The notes beneath the pieces are model-generated. The model worked only from the letters and a program-made list of their open reading frames with translations, searched no databases and was not told the origin of the DNA. This document shows, piece by piece, positions 19,989-29,577 of a stretch of 64,000 nucleotides of DNA (the first letter of the stretch is position 1; each line of letters opens with the position of its first letter). This stretch comes from an uncultured Lachnospiraceae bacterium. Lineage in GTDB: Bacteria > Bacillota > Clostridia > Lachnospirales > Lachnospiraceae. A program made the position numbers and the translations under genes. The stretch is taken from NCBI GenBank assembly GCA_947173495.1, contig CAMWFQ010000016.1, positions 53,463 to 117,462 on the forward strand, written 5' to 3'.

Positions 19989-21608
19989 ATGATAAGAGGG
20001 AAAAGAGGCTTTTTGCGCGCACAGCTTTTGCTGATCTGTTTTTGGATATTTTCAGGGCTCTGCCTGAATGCGCAGGAGGCGGAAGAAGAAAAAATAGAGT
20101 TTTTTTATGAAAATGTGTGCGCTTCCTGTGAAGGAGATGCAGATTTTTTCAGGCTCTACGAAGAGTGCCTGACCCGGGAGGAAAGAACAGCCCTTCAGGG
20201 AAAAGTTTTTACTTATAATGTATTTCTGGATTCCTGCAGGGAGCATTATGAGGAGCGCAGAGAAAGCCTGGGAATTCCCTCAGGGACACAGCTTCCTGTA
20301 CTGGCGGCGGGAGAGAGATGGGTAAGCGGTCTGGAACAGATGGAAGAACTGCTCCATGAGGCGGCTGCCGCGGCGGAGAGTGGAGAGGATCTGACAGGGG
20401 ATCCTTATGAGGAATCCGCGTCAGACTTATGGATTCCTGATGCTTCCGGATCCGCCAGAACTGAGACCAGTGAAGAGGAGGCAGCTGATCAGGAAGAGGA
20501 ATTGTCACAGACATTATCCTTTGTCAGCCGTGTGGAAGAAGATCTGCAAAAGGAAGAGGAGCCAGCGGTGATTTTGTTCACCACACAGTCCTGCGAGGAC
20601 TGCGAAAGGGCAGAGGATCAGCTTTTCCGGCAACAGAAGGATTCCGGGGGAAGAGTACTCGTTTATAATATCATCCGGGATCCGGCTGTGGACTTTTTAA
20701 AGGCGATGTTCCGGACATATGGTGTGGAGGAACAGAAGCAGAAAGTACCGGCGCTTTTCTATGGCGATCAGACGGCGACCGGGGCGGAAGCGATTGAGAA
20801 GCTGACAGAGTATGAGCTGTGGGGGGCGGAAGGAAACAGGCAGCTTCTTTCCTGCGTCAGACAGGCAGGGGAAGCCTTACAGGAAAAAGAAAGCGATGGC
20901 GGCAGGCAGGGGCTGCTTACGCTTGCGGGGGCAGGGCTGCTGGCAGGCATGAATCCCTGTTCTATCTCCATGCTTTTGATGTTGCTTTCCATGATTGTGG
21001 CGGAGAAGGCTTCCGTATGGAGGAACGGGCTTTTGTATCTGTGCGGAAAGTATGCAGCCTATTTTTCCATTGGTCTGATTATTTATGTGTCAGCTTCCGG
21101 ACTGGATGAAGCTTTTCTGCAGAATACGGGACAGATCCTGAACAGAATTCTGGTTCTGCTCTTTGTACTGGCGGGAATTCTGTATCTGGCGGATGCAGTC
21201 CGGGTATTTAAGCAGGATTACGGGAGAATCCGTACGCAGCTTCCGGGAAGAATGCGCAGATGGAACCATGGGCTGATCCGGAAGGCAGGCAGCTACAGAG
21301 GCATTTTACAGCCCTTGCTGATTATAGGACTTGGAATGGCAATTTCTGTGGGGGAATTTTTCTGCACAGGACAGATTTATATGGCATCTATCACGTATCT
21401 GCTCAAAGAGCAGGTGGGGGGAGTCTGGCTGTACTTCCTGGTATACGTGACAGCTATGTCATTTCCTGCGTTGGTAATGCTGATGATCATCCAGAGAACA
21501 AGAAATACAGAACATATTTCGGAATTTATGCTCCGTCATTTGGGGGCTGTAAAGATATTTAACGGGCTGCTGTTTCTGGCTTTTGCTGTCTATTTTCTGT
21601 TACATTAA
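19989..21608 (+). CDS. Thioredoxin-thioredoxin-CcdA/DsbD-like membrane fusion protein
   Basis: The 539-residue protein starts with a signal anchor or signal peptide (about 8-27) and continues with two extracytoplasmic thioredoxin-like domains. The first has C44-A-S-C47 and an LPV cis-proline; the second has C202-E-D-C205 and a VPA cis-proline. An acidic linker separates them. From about residue 305 a CcdA/DsbD-type six-helix domain follows, with its two hallmark cysteines in GMNPCS (C324) and GEFFCTGQ (C459). Such proteins pass electrons from cytoplasmic thioredoxin to the outside for disulfide reduction. The ATG at 19989 is preferred over 19962 because GGAAGGA has ideal spacing. It ends 9 bases inside the convergent gene 21600-21902. 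Confidence 0.82.
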   Translation: MIRGKRGFLRAQLLLICFWIFSGLCLNAQEAEEEKIEFFYENVCASCEGDADFFRLYEECLTREERTALQGKVFTYNVFLDSCREHYEERRESLGIPSGTQLPVLAAGERWVSGLEQMEELLHEAAAAAESGEDLTGDPYEESASDLWIPDASGSARTETSEEEAADQEEELSQTLSFVSRVEEDLQKEEEPAVILFTTQSCEDCERAEDQLFRQQKDSGGRVLVYNIIRDPAVDFLKAMFRTYGVEEQKQKVPALFYGDQTATGAEAIEKLTEYELWGAEGNRQLLSCVRQAGEALQEKESDGGRQGLLTLAGAGLLAGMNPCSISMLLMLLSMIVAEKASVWRNGLLYLCGKYAAYFSIGLIIYVSASGLDEAFLQNTGQILNRILVLLFVLAGILYLADAVRVFKQDYGRIRTQLPGRMRRWNHGLIRKAGSYRGILQPLLIIGLGMAISVGEFFCTGQIYMASITYLLKEQVGGVWLYFLVYVTAMSFPALVMLMIIQRTRNTEHISEFMLRHLGAVKIFNGLLFLAFAVYFLLH

Positions 21609-21902
21609 CTGAAAACGGTCAATGGCAGGAAAATCTGCCCACGCAAGCAGAAGAGGACCGGGCTCTGTATCTGTAAGAGTCTGAAGCTCCTTTTCGAGCT
21701 CAGCGACGAGGCGTACCCGCACGGCGCTGCGGTGGATGTGACAGGGATCGGGGTCATCAAAAAATTCCACGCTTTTTTGAAGAATGATTTCTTCTTTCAG
21801 AGGGAGATCCTTTAACAGACCATCATAGATTAAACGGGATTCGACATAGAGCCGGAGGAGGGGTAACGCTCTAAGCGAGGATTTTTTGGCTTTGAAAAAC
21901 AT
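21600..21902 (-). CDS. Small conserved-looking protein of unknown function
   Basis: A 100-residue soluble protein that I do not recognise. It is mixed alpha with a basic N-terminus (FFKAKKSSLRALPLLRLY) and an acidic centre. The ATG at 21902 is supported by AAGGAG at 6-base spacing; longer versions of the frame lack a ribosome binding site. An inverted repeat CTTATC-TTTT-GATAAG (21912-21927) overlaps the ribosome binding site in its 5' leader and could be an operator or a translation-controlling hairpin. Its 3' end overlaps the convergent thioredoxin/CcdA gene by 9 bases, and it diverges from the AraC regulator at 21983. Confidence 0.7.
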   Translation of the reverse strand: MFFKAKKSSLRALPLLRLYVESRLIYDGLLKDLPLKEEIILQKSVEFFDDPDPCHIHRSAVRVRLVAELEKELQTLTDTEPGPLLLAWADFPAIDRFQLM

Positions 21903-21982
21903 AAAAAACTCCTTATCTTTTGATAAGTTTACTTTACTATATTTATACAGGGATTTCAAGTGAAGGAAAAAGAGGTTCACAG

Positions 21983-24286
21983 ATGAAAAGATCAGAGGGG
22001 ATAAAGAAGAAAAAACAAACGTCCATACGGCTGCTTTGCTCATATCTTGCAATCATACTTGCGCCTGCGGCTGCGATTCTGGTTGTGTATATGACAATGC
22101 AGAGAGCGCTTCTAGAAATTCAGAAGGAAAAGGCTCAGAATCTGACCAACGAGGCGGCAGTTACTTTTAACAAAGAAGTAGAGCAGCTTTCTAATGTGGC
22201 CAGGTATATTACATATGATGCAGAGCTGAAGAAGTATATGGACGAGAGGATTCCGGGAATTTCTCCTGAAGCCTATTATCAGGCATATGAGCTGGCGAAG
22301 GAGTATCCTGAGTATGCCCTTCTGAACCGTTTTGTCAAAAATATTTATATCCTTCCCCTCCAGACCTCCTATCTGATGGAGATTCCCCGGGTCGTACCTA
22401 ACAATCAGCGTGGAGTTTCCATGCTGGATATGGTGACGGAGGAAGTGGAATATGAGGAGATGGTGAAAAGCCTCTATGATCTGGGGTGGGCAGGCACTTT
22501 CTATGGAAAAGGAAAAGGCGTGTCGGAAAGCTTCCTGGTGGTTCAGCGTTTTGATTATAGCGAGAACGGAGAAAAGGCCGGAGTAGTGGTTATAGAGCTG
22601 GATCAGAAAGAGCTGAAAAGGATCCTGTCTCAGATATTGGGATCGGATACGGGGATGGTGTTTCTGGTGGATGACGATGAAAATATTCTGTATCTTTATG
22701 ATGATTATAATCATGTTTCTTCCACGCTGGAAGGTTCTACATTGGAAGGTTCCACGCCGGAAGAAAGAATGGGATGGGAGGATTATCTGGAAGCATATGG
22801 ATGGAGCGGCAGGACGGTCACGGTAAACCGTGTTTCCACCGGTGTGAACAAGTGGTCTGTGATAACGGCAATGCCAAGGGAAGCATTGCTCTCTAAAATA
22901 GGAGCGGGAAAAACAGCGGTACTTTTCCTGTGCATTATATCGCTTCTGATCGGTGTGGCGATCTGCCTTCTGTACTGGAACAGCAACCAGCCGGTGGTAG
23001 AACATTATGTGAAATATGCGGAAAAACATCCGGATGCAATTCTTCCTGAGAGGGAATCAGCCAACATATGGAAAAATTTCGGCGGTGTTCTGGACCATGC
23101 GGAAACAATGCAGGCGGCATTGGATAAGCACAGACAGTGGGTGAAGGAGCAGATCATCCGCAAGATCCTGTTCGGATCCTATGATTCTGAGCAGGAACTG
23201 GAAAATGAACTGAAAGAGGCCGGAGTGGAGTTTCCTGTCGAGCTTCCCTGCGTGCTGGCAGGACTGGAGATTGAAAATCCCATGAAGCAGAATGTGGAGG
23301 TGGACATCGATGCCCTGGAATCAGCCCTGAAACAGGAGCTGGATGAAAAGCTTCCCGGCCCTTATCTCATGGTGAATATGGCGCCCTTAAGCTATATTCT
23401 TCTGATCTATACACGGGGAGTGCCTCTTGGAGAAAGAAATCTGAAAGAGCTGTTTGAAAATATCAACTATGCTCTTTACAGCCGGATCCCTGTGAATATT
23501 TTTACCGGGATCAGCAACGAGGCTGATACGGCGCTGACGATTGCCGAAGAATATGAGCATGTGTGCAGATGCTGTGAATACGCGCGGTATTATAAACTAC
23601 GGGTGCCGTGTCTGTCAGAGGAACTTCCTCTCCAGCAGCCGGTGGTGTTTACGGTTGAACTGGAGATCCAGCTGGAAAAGACCATCAGGAACGGTACCAG
23701 AGAACAGCTAAAGAGTGTGATGGCACAGGTGGAGGATAACTATTTCCGCTCGATGGGGGGGGTGTTTACAGCCAATTACAATCTGGAGCTGCTGCGGGGG
23801 ATTCTTCTGAGGACTTTGAGCGATCAGGAGAAGGAAGCGCGCGAAGAGCTGTTGGAGAAGGTGCATGCCGTCAGAGCTCCCTGGGAGATGGAAGAATGTA
23901 TCGAGCAAGTATGGCAGTATTTTGAAGAACGCAGGCTTCTGTGCCAGGATCAGGATCTGGAAGAATTAAAGGAAGAGATTGAAAAGAATATGGAGAGAGG
24001 GTATCCCAGTGCGGAATTCAATCTGGCAGTGATGGCGGAATGGATGGATATCCCGGAGAAAAGATTGTACCGTGACTTCAGAAAAATGTATGGTGTCAGT
24101 TTTACCTCTTATCTTGAGATGAAGCGTACCCAGTATGCGCAGGAAATGCTCAAGGAAAACCGGCCCATAGGAGAAGTGGCTCAGGCAGTGGGCTACAGCA
24201 GCGATTATTCCTTCAGAAGAGCCTTCAAACGGGTGGTGGGAGTGACCCCCAGCGACTACCAGAGGATGCAGGAAAACAACAGGTGA
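21983..24286 (+). CDS. Membrane-spanning AraC-family regulator
   Basis: The 767-residue protein has a transmembrane helix at about 15-37, a large extracytoplasmic sensor domain, a second helix at about 312-333, a cytoplasmic linker and a C-terminal AraC-type DNA-binding domain at about 673-763 (VGYSSDYSFRRAFKRVVGVTPSDY). This one-protein sensor/regulator type commonly sits directly upstream of LplABC-like importers in Firmicutes and is thought to sense the transported sugar outside the cell. The ATG at 21983 (AGAGG, 7 bases) is chosen over the first ATG of the frame at 21920. It likely controls the importer and hydrolase genes that follow. Confidence 0.9.
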   Translation: MKRSEGIKKKKQTSIRLLCSYLAIILAPAAAILVVYMTMQRALLEIQKEKAQNLTNEAAVTFNKEVEQLSNVARYITYDAELKKYMDERIPGISPEAYYQAYELAKEYPEYALLNRFVKNIYILPLQTSYLMEIPRVVPNNQRGVSMLDMVTEEVEYEEMVKSLYDLGWAGTFYGKGKGVSESFLVVQRFDYSENGEKAGVVVIELDQKELKRILSQILGSDTGMVFLVDDDENILYLYDDYNHVSSTLEGSTLEGSTPEERMGWEDYLEAYGWSGRTVTVNRVSTGVNKWSVITAMPREALLSKIGAGKTAVLFLCIISLLIGVAICLLYWNSNQPVVEHYVKYAEKHPDAILPERESANIWKNFGGVLDHAETMQAALDKHRQWVKEQIIRKILFGSYDSEQELENELKEAGVEFPVELPCVLAGLEIENPMKQNVEVDIDALESALKQELDEKLPGPYLMVNMAPLSYILLIYTRGVPLGERNLKELFENINYALYSRIPVNIFTGISNEADTALTIAEEYEHVCRCCEYARYYKLRVPCLSEELPLQQPVVFTVELEIQLEKTIRNGTREQLKSVMAQVEDNYFRSMGGVFTANYNLELLRGILLRTLSDQEKEAREELLEKVHAVRAPWEMEECIEQVWQYFEERRLLCQDQDLEELKEEIEKNMERGYPSAEFNLAVMAEWMDIPEKRLYRDFRKMYGVSFTSYLEMKRTQYAQEMLKENRPIGEVAQAVGYSSDYSFRRAFKRVVGVTPSDYQRMQENNR

Positions 24287-24318
24287 GAAAAATTGTATGG
24301 TAAAAAAAAGATTGTTCC

Positions 24319-24347
24319 TTGCCTAATTCGAAGAAAATGCATAAAAT
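24319..24347 (+). promoter_or_regulatory. Predicted promoter of the importer/fucosidase locus
   Basis: TTGCCT (24319-24324) and TAAAAT (24342-24347) are 17 bases apart, leaving a 5' leader of about 105 bases before the lipoprotein gene. The match is moderate, as expected for a regulated promoter. Confidence 0.4.
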
Positions 24348-24459
24348 TGTTGGTAAGAAATAAAGGTAAGTGTACGAAATGCACAAACATGAAAGAGGCG
24401 CCGGAATGTTTGATTGTCATTTCAGGCATGAATCTGATTTTCAAAAAAGGAGGATAAAT

Positions 24460-26226
24460 ATGAAGAAAAGTAGCTGGAAAAAATTAGTTGCCCTTGGCCT
24501 TGCAGGTGTGATGGCTATGGGACTTCTTGCAGGCTGCGGCGGTTCAGGCGACAGTTCCCAGAGCGGAAATGACAGTTCTTCCACCGCAGAGGAGAGCAGC
24601 GATGCTGCGGACAGCAGCAGTGAAAGCACCGGTACGGAAAGTACAGGCGGTTCAGGAGCAACGGGAGAAGCGGGAACATACCCCATCGTTGAACCGGGAT
24701 CACTGGAACTGTCCATGTTTACCATGAGCATGCCTAACGTGGAGGATTTTGCGACTAACGATTTTACCAAATATATGGAAGAGCTGACAGGCATTAAGAT
24801 GAGCTTCTATACAGGCGGGCGTGATGACTGGGAGGAGAAGCTGAACATGATCCTTCAGTCCGACGATTATCCGGACATCATCTTCGGCGTATCACCTAAC
24901 ATCGCAAAATACGGCGTTAAGGAAGGAATCTTTATTCCTTTGGATGATTATCTCACAGAGGAGAATGTTCCCAATTACCTGAAGCTGATGAATGACAACG
25001 GTTATGATCTGGGTGTGACCAGAGAGACAGACGGAAAGATTTATTCCATGGCGAGTGTGAATGACTGTTATCACTGTAACTTCGCAAGAAAGATGTGGGT
25101 AAATACCTATTATCTTGATCAGATGGGCTGTGAAATCCCCACCACCACAGAAGAGTTCAAGGAAGTATGCCAGAAGTTCCTGGAATTCAAGCCGGACGGC
25201 GTTGCCGTAGCGGGCGCTCAGGTGGGATGGTTCCCCCGTATGGATGACTGGCTGATGGGCGCATTCACCTTTATTCCCAGCAAATCCCAGACCTTTATCG
25301 TAAGAGATTATGTGGCATTAAATACGGATACAAATAAGGTTGAGTGCGTGGCCACCAGTGACGCCTACAAAGAAGGACTGAAGTTCCTTAACGAGCTGTA
25401 TGAGATGGGCGCAATCTATGACGGCGACTTTACACAGACCGGTGAGCAGATGAAGACTCTTGTAAACCAGGCGGATGAGCCGGTACTGTTCTTCCCGGAT
25501 GGAACCATTTCCGATGCGATTGATTCCGAATCCAACAATGAGCTGTATCGTCATTATGAATGTATGGCACCTATTGCAGGTCCTGACGGAACCAGGATTG
25601 CATGGACCTATCCCGGCCAGTCGGTGGGATCCGGTGCGGTTTGTATCACAGATAAGTGCGAGAACGTGGAAGCAGCGCTTCGCTGGGTTGATTTCTTCTA
25701 CAGCGAGACCGGCGACTTATGTTCACAGTACGGCGCAGAAGAGGGAGTGGACTGGGTTCTGAATCCGGAAGGTAAGAAGGGCTTAAGCGGAGAACCCGCA
25801 TTATATGAAGTACTGAACGTTTACTCTGCAGAACCTCAGAACCATGACTGGCAGGATGTTGGTATCCGTGTAGCTCCTTCATCCTATCGTCTGGGTCAGG
25901 CTGTTGAGGATGGCGTAGATCCTTACGCACCCAACGGACTTGAAAAATTGCTCTATGATGCAAGTGCCGAGCTCTACGAGCCTTATTCAGACTATTATCT
26001 GGTAAATCTGGATGAGCTTAAGGTGACGGATGAGGAAAGCACCGATGTATCAACCATGGCAGTGGAAATCGAGAAGCTGATCGAGGAGACCTCCGTTGCC
26101 TTCATAACAGGCGCAAGAGATATCGACGCGGAGTGGGACAGCTACCTTACATCCCTTGAGAATGCAGGGCTGTCCGGCTACCTGGAAGTTTATCAGACAG
26201 CTTATGACAGATCACAGGGAAAATAA
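24460..26226 (+). CDS. Extracellular sugar-binding lipoprotein (LplA-like)
   Basis: The 588-residue lipoprotein precursor has a basic N-terminus, a hydrophobic core and the lipobox LLAGC, followed by a Ser/Asp/Glu-rich tether. The mature part is a long family 1-type solute-binding protein of the LplA/YtcQ kind, with features such as DDWEEKLNMILQSDDYPDIIFG and a C-terminal EWDSYL segment. It captures an oligosaccharide at the cell surface. AGGAGG at 6 bases fixes the start at 24460. Two permease genes follow after a hairpin, and no ATPase is encoded. The fucosidase downstream suggests fucosylated host glycans as cargo; this is inference. Confidence 0.93.
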   Translation: MKKSSWKKLVALGLAGVMAMGLLAGCGGSGDSSQSGNDSSSTAEESSDAADSSSESTGTESTGGSGATGEAGTYPIVEPGSLELSMFTMSMPNVEDFATNDFTKYMEELTGIKMSFYTGGRDDWEEKLNMILQSDDYPDIIFGVSPNIAKYGVKEGIFIPLDDYLTEENVPNYLKLMNDNGYDLGVTRETDGKIYSMASVNDCYHCNFARKMWVNTYYLDQMGCEIPTTTEEFKEVCQKFLEFKPDGVAVAGAQVGWFPRMDDWLMGAFTFIPSKSQTFIVRDYVALNTDTNKVECVATSDAYKEGLKFLNELYEMGAIYDGDFTQTGEQMKTLVNQADEPVLFFPDGTISDAIDSESNNELYRHYECMAPIAGPDGTRIAWTYPGQSVGSGAVCITDKCENVEAALRWVDFFYSETGDLCSQYGAEEGVDWVLNPEGKKGLSGEPALYEVLNVYSAEPQNHDWQDVGIRVAPSSYRLGQAVEDGVDPYAPNGLEKLLYDASAELYEPYSDYYLVNLDELKVTDEESTDVSTMAVEIEKLIEETSVAFITGARDIDAEWDSYLTSLENAGLSGYLEVYQTAYDRSQGK

Positions 26227-26257
26227 TATCGGACATCTGTCGAGAGAGGAAGCTTAA

Positions 26258-26288
26258 GGGCTGCCCGCCTTTTGCGGGCGGCCCTGTT
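26258..26288 (+). terminator. Hairpin between binding protein and permease genes
   Basis: An 11-base stem (26258-26268 with 26274-26284, one G-T pair) has a CTTTT-type loop and only a weak TGTTT tail. It would allow partial readthrough, giving more binding protein than permease, or would protect the upstream mRNA. Confidence 0.65.
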
Positions 26289-26305
26289 TAAAAAGGAGGG
26301 GTTCT

Positions 26306-27238
26306 ATGGCAAACAATAAAAAGAATTTGCCCGCTGGAAAGAAAAATAAGGTAAAAAACTATAACTGGCAGTTTTGGCTGATCATTGCCGTACCGGTAAT
26401 TTATGCGTTTATATTTGCTTACATCCCCATGGGCGGAATTATCATAGCATTTAAGGATTACAGTATCAGAAAAGGTATTCTGGGCAGCGACTGGGTGGGA
26501 CTTAAATATTTTATCCAGTTCCTCACATCCACCAACAGTGTGCTGGTTATCAAGAATACACTGATCCTTGGCGTCTACACCCTGATCGTTAACTTCCCCA
26601 TTCCCATTCTCCTGGCCATCGCCATCAACGAGGTGGGAAACAGGTTCTTCAAGAAGACCGTTCAGATGGTAACCTATGCTCCTTACTTTATTTCAGTAGT
26701 GGTACTGGTAGGTATGATGATGCAGATGATGGATTTAAGAAGCGGTATCATCAATGTACTGTTAACCAAAATCGGTCTGAATCCGGTGAATTTCTTCGGA
26801 GATCCCGGTCTGTTCCGTTCCCTGTATGTATGGAGCGGCGTGTGGCAGACCGCCGGCTATTCTTCCATCATCTATGTGGCGGCGCTTTCAGGCGTAAGCC
26901 CGGAGCTGCAGGAGGCGGCCATTGTGGATGGCGCCAGCCGGGTTAAGCGGATTCTCCATGTGGATATCCCGGCGATTCTTCCGACGATCATTATCATGCT
27001 GATCTTCCGATGCGCTGATATCGTGAGTATCGGTATGGATAAGATCTATCTGATGCAGAATTCCATGAATGCTTCTGTGTCGGAGGTTATTTCTACCTTC
27101 GTGTATAAGGTAGGTGTGGTAAATGCCAACTTCGGATTTTCCACAGCGGCAGGCCTGTTCCAGTCTGTAGTATCCTTTGCACTTCTGGTACTGGTAAATC
27201 AGATCTGTAAGAAGATTACAGAAACAAGCTTGTGGTAA
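26306..27238 (+). CDS. ABC importer permease (LplB-like)
   Basis: The 310-residue protein has six predicted transmembrane helices and the EAA loop of importer permeases (ELQEAAIVDGASRVKRILHVDIPAI). It pairs with the next gene to form the membrane channel for the cargo of the lipoprotein at 24460. It belongs to the LplB/YteP group, which typically works with a shared MsmX-like ATPase encoded elsewhere. A strong AAGGAGG site precedes the ATG. Confidence 0.95.
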   Translation: MANNKKNLPAGKKNKVKNYNWQFWLIIAVPVIYAFIFAYIPMGGIIIAFKDYSIRKGILGSDWVGLKYFIQFLTSTNSVLVIKNTLILGVYTLIVNFPIPILLAIAINEVGNRFFKKTVQMVTYAPYFISVVVLVGMMMQMMDLRSGIINVLLTKIGLNPVNFFGDPGLFRSLYVWSGVWQTAGYSSIIYVAALSGVSPELQEAAIVDGASRVKRILHVDIPAILPTIIIMLIFRCADIVSIGMDKIYLMQNSMNASVSEVISTFVYKVGVVNANFGFSTAAGLFQSVVSFALLVLVNQICKKITETSLW

Positions 27239-27251
27239 AGGAGGGGGAAGT

Positions 27252-28151
27252 ATGAGGACATCAAAATTTCGTCACATGAGTCTGGGAGATCAGCTTTTTA
27301 CCTTTTTGATCTACCTGTTCCTGTGCATTATTCTTGTTATAATTGCGTATCCGTTGCTCTATGTTATATCGGCCTCTTTCTCGGATCCACAGGCGGTTAT
27401 CAGCGGCGAGGTGCTGCTGTTTCCGGTCCGCCCTACATTGAGAGGGTACGAAGCGGTATTCAAAAACCGTAAGATCTTATCCGGATTCGGAAACTCTATT
27501 TTCTATCTGGTAGTGGGTACTGTGATCAATCTGGTGATGACCATGCTGTGCGCTTACCCTCTTTCCAGAAAGGAATTTACGGCGAGAGGAAAGATTTCCC
27601 TGTTTTTTGTATTCACTATGTATTTCAGCGGTGGTATGGTTCCATCCTACATTCTGATTAATAAGCTGGGAATGCTCAATACCAGATGGGCAATGCTGAT
27701 CCCCATGGCTATGTCCACCTACAATATGATCATCTGCAGAACTTACATGGTAAATTCCATTCCCGACGAGCTCTACGAGGCGTCCCAGATGGATGGATGT
27801 ACGCCCTTTAAATATCTGCTGCATGTGGTTACCCCTCTATGTAAGCCGATTCTGGCGGTACTGACACTGTATTACGGCGTATCCAGATGGAACGATTATT
27901 TTACGGCAATGCTGTATCTGTATGACGAACAGCTTCAGCCGCTGACCATTGTTATGAGAGAGATCCTGATCATGGGCAAGGTGGATATGACCCAGGTGAC
28001 GGATGCATCTGCGGTATCCAAGCTTCAGGGTATGTCGGAGCTGCTGAAATATTCTACCATTGTGGTGGCCTGTGTGCCGGTTATGGCGCTTTACCCCATG
28101 ATCCAGAAGCACCTGGTGAAGGGGGTTATGATCGGAGCTGTAAAGGGCTGA
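27252..28151 (+). CDS. ABC importer permease (LplC/YtcP-like)
   Basis: The 299-residue protein has six transmembrane helices with the EAA-type loop DELYEASQMDGCTPFKYLLHV and the C-terminal end KHLVKGVMIGAVKG typical of carbohydrate permease subunit 2. It begins 13 bases after the first permease, with AAGGAGGGGG upstream, and ends 94 bases before the fucosidase gene. The two permeases form one heterodimeric channel. Confidence 0.95.
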   Translation: MRTSKFRHMSLGDQLFTFLIYLFLCIILVIIAYPLLYVISASFSDPQAVISGEVLLFPVRPTLRGYEAVFKNRKILSGFGNSIFYLVVGTVINLVMTMLCAYPLSRKEFTARGKISLFFVFTMYFSGGMVPSYILINKLGMLNTRWAMLIPMAMSTYNMIICRTYMVNSIPDELYEASQMDGCTPFKYLLHVVTPLCKPILAVLTLYYGVSRWNDYFTAMLYLYDEQLQPLTIVMREILIMGKVDMTQVTDASAVSKLQGMSELLKYSTIVVACVPVMALYPMIQKHLVKGVMIGAVKG

Positions 28152-28245
28152 GTGTGTTATCGGTCCGGAGTATCAAATACAAAATTTTGCATCTTGGAGA
28201 TGTTGATGGCAGGATAGCTGTGGTCTGCCGGAAAGAGGTATGATT

Positions 28246-29562
28246 GTGAATAAGGTAGTGGAAGAAAGAACGAGAAGAACAGAATGGTATCGTGATGCCC
28301 GCTTTGGCATGTTCATTCACTGGGGGCTCTATGCCATTCCCGCCAAACAGGAATGGCTCCGCAGTGTAGAGGAACTGACGAAGGAGCAATATGAACCGTA
28401 TATCAATGAGTTTACGGTGGAGAATTATGACCCGAAAAAATGGGCAAAACTGGCCAAAGAAGCAGGAATGAAATACGCAGTGCTGACAGCAAAACATCAT
28501 GATGGATTTTGTCTGTTTGATTCACAGCTTACAGATTTTAAATCCACCAATGCACCCTGTAAGAGAGATCTGGTGAGAGAGTTCCTGGAGGCTTTTCGTG
28601 CTGAGGGAATCAAGGTTGGACTGTATTTTTCCATAATAGACTGGCATCATCCGGACTATCCTCACTATGGAGATATGAATCATCCCATGAGAAATCATCC
28701 GGAGTGTTCCAATGAAAACAGGGACTTTGACCGTTATCTGGAATATATGTTCGGCCAGGCCAGAGAGCTTCTGACCAATTACGGTAAGCTGGATCTGATG
28801 TGGTTTGATTTCTCTTATGGAGAAATGAAAGGCGCGAAATGGAAGGCGGAGGAGCTGGTTCAGATGATCCGTTCTCTGCAGCCTGATATTATCATTGACA
28901 ACCGACTGGAGGGAAGCGGAGAGGATGCAGGTTCTATCCGCACATTGAATCCCACCACATATTCCGGGGATTTTGCATCGCCGGAGCAGATGATTCCGCC
29001 GAACGGGATCCGCGATGAAGCGGGAAATATGATTCCCTGGGAGGCATGTATTACATTGAATAATCACTGGGGATATGCAGCAAGAGATACCCATTACAAA
29101 ACTGCAAAGATGGCGCTTCGTATGTTGGTAGAATGTGTCAGCAAGGGCGGAAACCTGCTTCTGAATGTGGGACCTGACGCCAAAGGAGAGATTCCGGAGG
29201 AATCTGTGAAGATTCTGAAGGAGATCGGACGCTGGATGAAGCAAAACGCCAGAAGTATCTATGGCTGCGGCTATGCTGATCTTCCCAAGCCGGAGTGGGG
29301 ACGCTATACCCGCAAGGGGAATATCCTTTATGCGCATGTGCTGGAGGAACAGGCAGGTGCGATTTGCCTGGAGAATATGGCGGGAAAAATTGAAAAGATG
29401 CGTCTTGTGAAGGATAATTCGGTAGTAGAAGAAACCTTTTACTGGAATCTGAAAGAATTTGCAGAAAATGCATTTTTCTTTCTCAATCCCGAGACTGCCG
29501 ATTCTTACCCGCTGCCGGATGAACTGGATACGGTAGTGGAAATTTTCCTGAAAGAAGAATAA
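28246..29562 (+). CDS. GH29 alpha-L-fucosidase
   Basis: The 438-residue protein is a GH29 TIM-barrel fucosidase with a short C-terminal domain. The fold signature FGMFIHWGLY and TAKHHDGFCLF are present, and the nucleophile is D188 in DLMWFDFSYG. It has no signal peptide, so it removes alpha-L-fucose from oligosaccharides already imported. The GTG at 28246 is preferred over the ATG at 28240, because AGAGG at 28234-28238 leaves 7 bases to the GTG but only 1 to the ATG. It lies in the same direction as the importer and 15 bases before aspartate ammonia-lyase. Confidence 0.94.
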   Translation: MNKVVEERTRRTEWYRDARFGMFIHWGLYAIPAKQEWLRSVEELTKEQYEPYINEFTVENYDPKKWAKLAKEAGMKYAVLTAKHHDGFCLFDSQLTDFKSTNAPCKRDLVREFLEAFRAEGIKVGLYFSIIDWHHPDYPHYGDMNHPMRNHPECSNENRDFDRYLEYMFGQARELLTNYGKLDLMWFDFSYGEMKGAKWKAEELVQMIRSLQPDIIIDNRLEGSGEDAGSIRTLNPTTYSGDFASPEQMIPPNGIRDEAGNMIPWEACITLNNHWGYAARDTHYKTAKMALRMLVECVSKGGNLLLNVGPDAKGEIPEESVKILKEIGRWMKQNARSIYGCGYADLPKPEWGRYTRKGNILYAHVLEEQAGAICLENMAGKIEKMRLVKDNSVVEETFYWNLKEFAENAFFFLNPETADSYPLPDELDTVVEIFLKEE

Positions 29563-29577
29563 GCAGGGGAGGAAACC

